Origin: Trachelipus rathkii
Lineage: Eukaryota; Arthropoda; Malacostraca; Isopoda; Trachelipodidae
NCBI GenBank assembly: GCA_015478945.1
Contig: JABUQX010053355.1
Coordinates: forward strand, 42,501 to 87,707
Reading direction: 5' to 3'
DNA: 45,207 nucleotides
Shown: positions 43,931 through 45,207 of the stretch, piece by piece
Position numbering within the stretch: position 1 is the first letter of the stretch
Layout of the letters: every line of letters starts with the position of its first letter
Notes under the pieces: generated by a model
What the model was told of the DNA's origin: nothing
The model's input: the letters and a program-made list of their open reading frames with translations, nothing else
The model's database searches: none
Position numbers and translations under genes: made by a program

Positions 43931-44940
43931 GTACTTATTAAAACGGTCAAAAGAATATGTCGAAATAAACTGGTAGCTGTCTCCATAATTAGATTCAATA
44001 AATACATTTTTTTTCAATTTTGGCAATTATCAAAATCCATATACTATTATAGAGTATTACTACCGAATACTATATGAATATATATTACTATACTATATAT
44101 AATAGATATTATAGTAGTATTAGTTTAGCTTATGAAAATTAATCGTATAGATATCTATTAGGTATAGTATATATATTCATGGCAACATATATTATCATAT
44201 ACTAGGGTATTTTAGATTCCTCGTTGGATCCAAATCCCGATAAACATTGCATTATTGTGCAAATATTTAATGATTTGATTCTATGTTAGTTTTTTTTTTA
44301 TTTTTTTATGTTCTTTGAGAGGCTTCTATGTTACTGTAAGATCGCAGTCTGCAGACAATAAATGAAGGAAACTGTCGGGGAGGGCTCGTTAAGGGTGTTG
44401 TTTTGGTGAAATAATAGATGTAGTTGGAGTGAGTGACCAGTACAAGCAGCCCGAGTACGCACCGCTACAAAGGGTTACAGCGAAATTCCATTCGGTGCGC
44501 GGCTTAGAGCGCGCACACGCACGAGCCGTACGGGTCAGCCGAAGGTATGAAACGGTATGTGAGGTGGTTATTTACATATAGCACCACATGTACATATACA
44601 TATATAGTATAGTATGTATATTACTAGTAGTAACTATCAGTGTGAAATTTATCAGTGAGTATAATATTAATATATGATATGATGTATAACTATAGGGTGT
44701 AGGTAGTAGTAGTGGAGTCAGGGGATAACGTACTAGGTAGGTATACTATATAAGCTATGGTCTAGTTGTAGTATATATATATCATCTACTAGTATATATG
44801 AGCGGCAAACGCACACACACGCAATACAACAAACAACATATCACACACACGAGCGTTCGGTTCATCGACGTTCGGTGAGGGGTTGCTTATTCCTACATAT
44901 AAATTACATATACAGTATATATATTTAACATACGCACACA
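43931..44940. other. Unassigned sequence and TA repeats
   Basis: TA tracts at 44040-44200 and 44570-44800, a (CA)n-like stretch at 44810-44850, and balanced unique sequence at 44340-44560. No gene recognised. Confidence 0.45.
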
Positions 44941-44946
44941 CACAAC

Positions 44947-45186
44947 TTACAATAGTCCTATGCTGTCTGTTTGGGCTTCACCTCCCTCCTGTCGCTTACA
45001 CCCTGTACTCTGTTCTTGCATCGGACTAGCTTCGCTTACCCTCAGCCCTTCGCTTACCCCCGCGCCATCCGCACCACCAACGGCGAAACCGCCGCGTTGA
45101 CCCGCACTGCGCCACCGTTTGAGCTGTGAAGGTCGCCTACCCGGCCTTATAACAAACTTTATTTTAATGGTAAATAGTGGGCTCAA
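44947..45186 (-). other. Unassigned GC-rich open frame at the window end
   Basis: A 79-codon minus-strand frame, Gly/Arg/Ser-rich. The plus strand contains three spaced copies of TCGCTTAC (about 44992-45058). No protein family is recognised and the repeat suggests a non-coding element, so I do not call it a gene. Confidence 0.3.
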
Positions 45187-45207
45187 TAATATTTGATTAA
45201 TATATAA

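Overview
The window is eukaryotic, AT-rich genomic DNA with almost no intact coding capacity. Long (TA)n and (AAT)n microsatellites, remnants of several transposon classes and GT-AG introns point to an invertebrate animal. The one recognisable host gene fragment reads most like arthropod TFIIB. The very high simple-repeat load and the types of LINE and hAT relics suggest a decapod crustacean or similar arthropod, but this is an inference, not a proof. The longest open frame is only 146 codons, so the annotation rests on splice-aware reading and on protein similarity seen across frameshifts. | Layout. 1-7.7 kb: simple AT repeats around a decayed gag-like fragment and a LINE (family B) fragment, both on the minus strand. 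7.7-10.0 kb: a 5'-truncated LINE (family A) on the plus strand, ending in poly(A). 12.0-13.0 kb: a large foldback with arms of about 580 and 410 bases. 14.76-15.87 kb: three exons of a TFIIB-like gene (zinc ribbon, linker, start of the cyclin fold), followed directly by an exact 59-bp tandem duplication and by a second LINE B relic. 17.9-19.0 kb: a broken hAT transposase. 19.6-21.6 kb: (TA)n arrays holding a small MITE, a foldback with tRNA-like B boxes on both strands, and a tRNA-Ala-like SINE. 21.6-33.4 kb: mostly unassignable sequence of higher GC, with two copies of a GC-rich dispersed repeat, a second LINE A copy and a few weak candidate exons. 33.45-35.0 kb: an LTR retrotransposon relic on the minus strand (protease, gag, tRNA-Arg primer-binding site). 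37.1-38.3 kb: a second hAT transposase relic from a different subfamily. 38.7 and 43.2 kb: compact palindromes. 41.15-42.2 kb: a third LINE B relic. The rest is degenerate TA-repeat and unassigned sequence. | No operon or pathway is visible; the content is one partial host gene embedded in transposon debris. The most interesting points are the TFIIB-like gene that appears to lack the B-reader segment, the duplicated exon end with its splice donor, the nested GC-rich palindromes at 43.2 kb, the large foldback at 12-13 kb, and the unusually long tRNA-Arg match at the LTR primer-binding site. From about 19.6 kb onward the repeats carry irregular G and C interruptions and the coding relics are heavily frameshifted, which may reflect uncorrected long-read errors as well as true decay.
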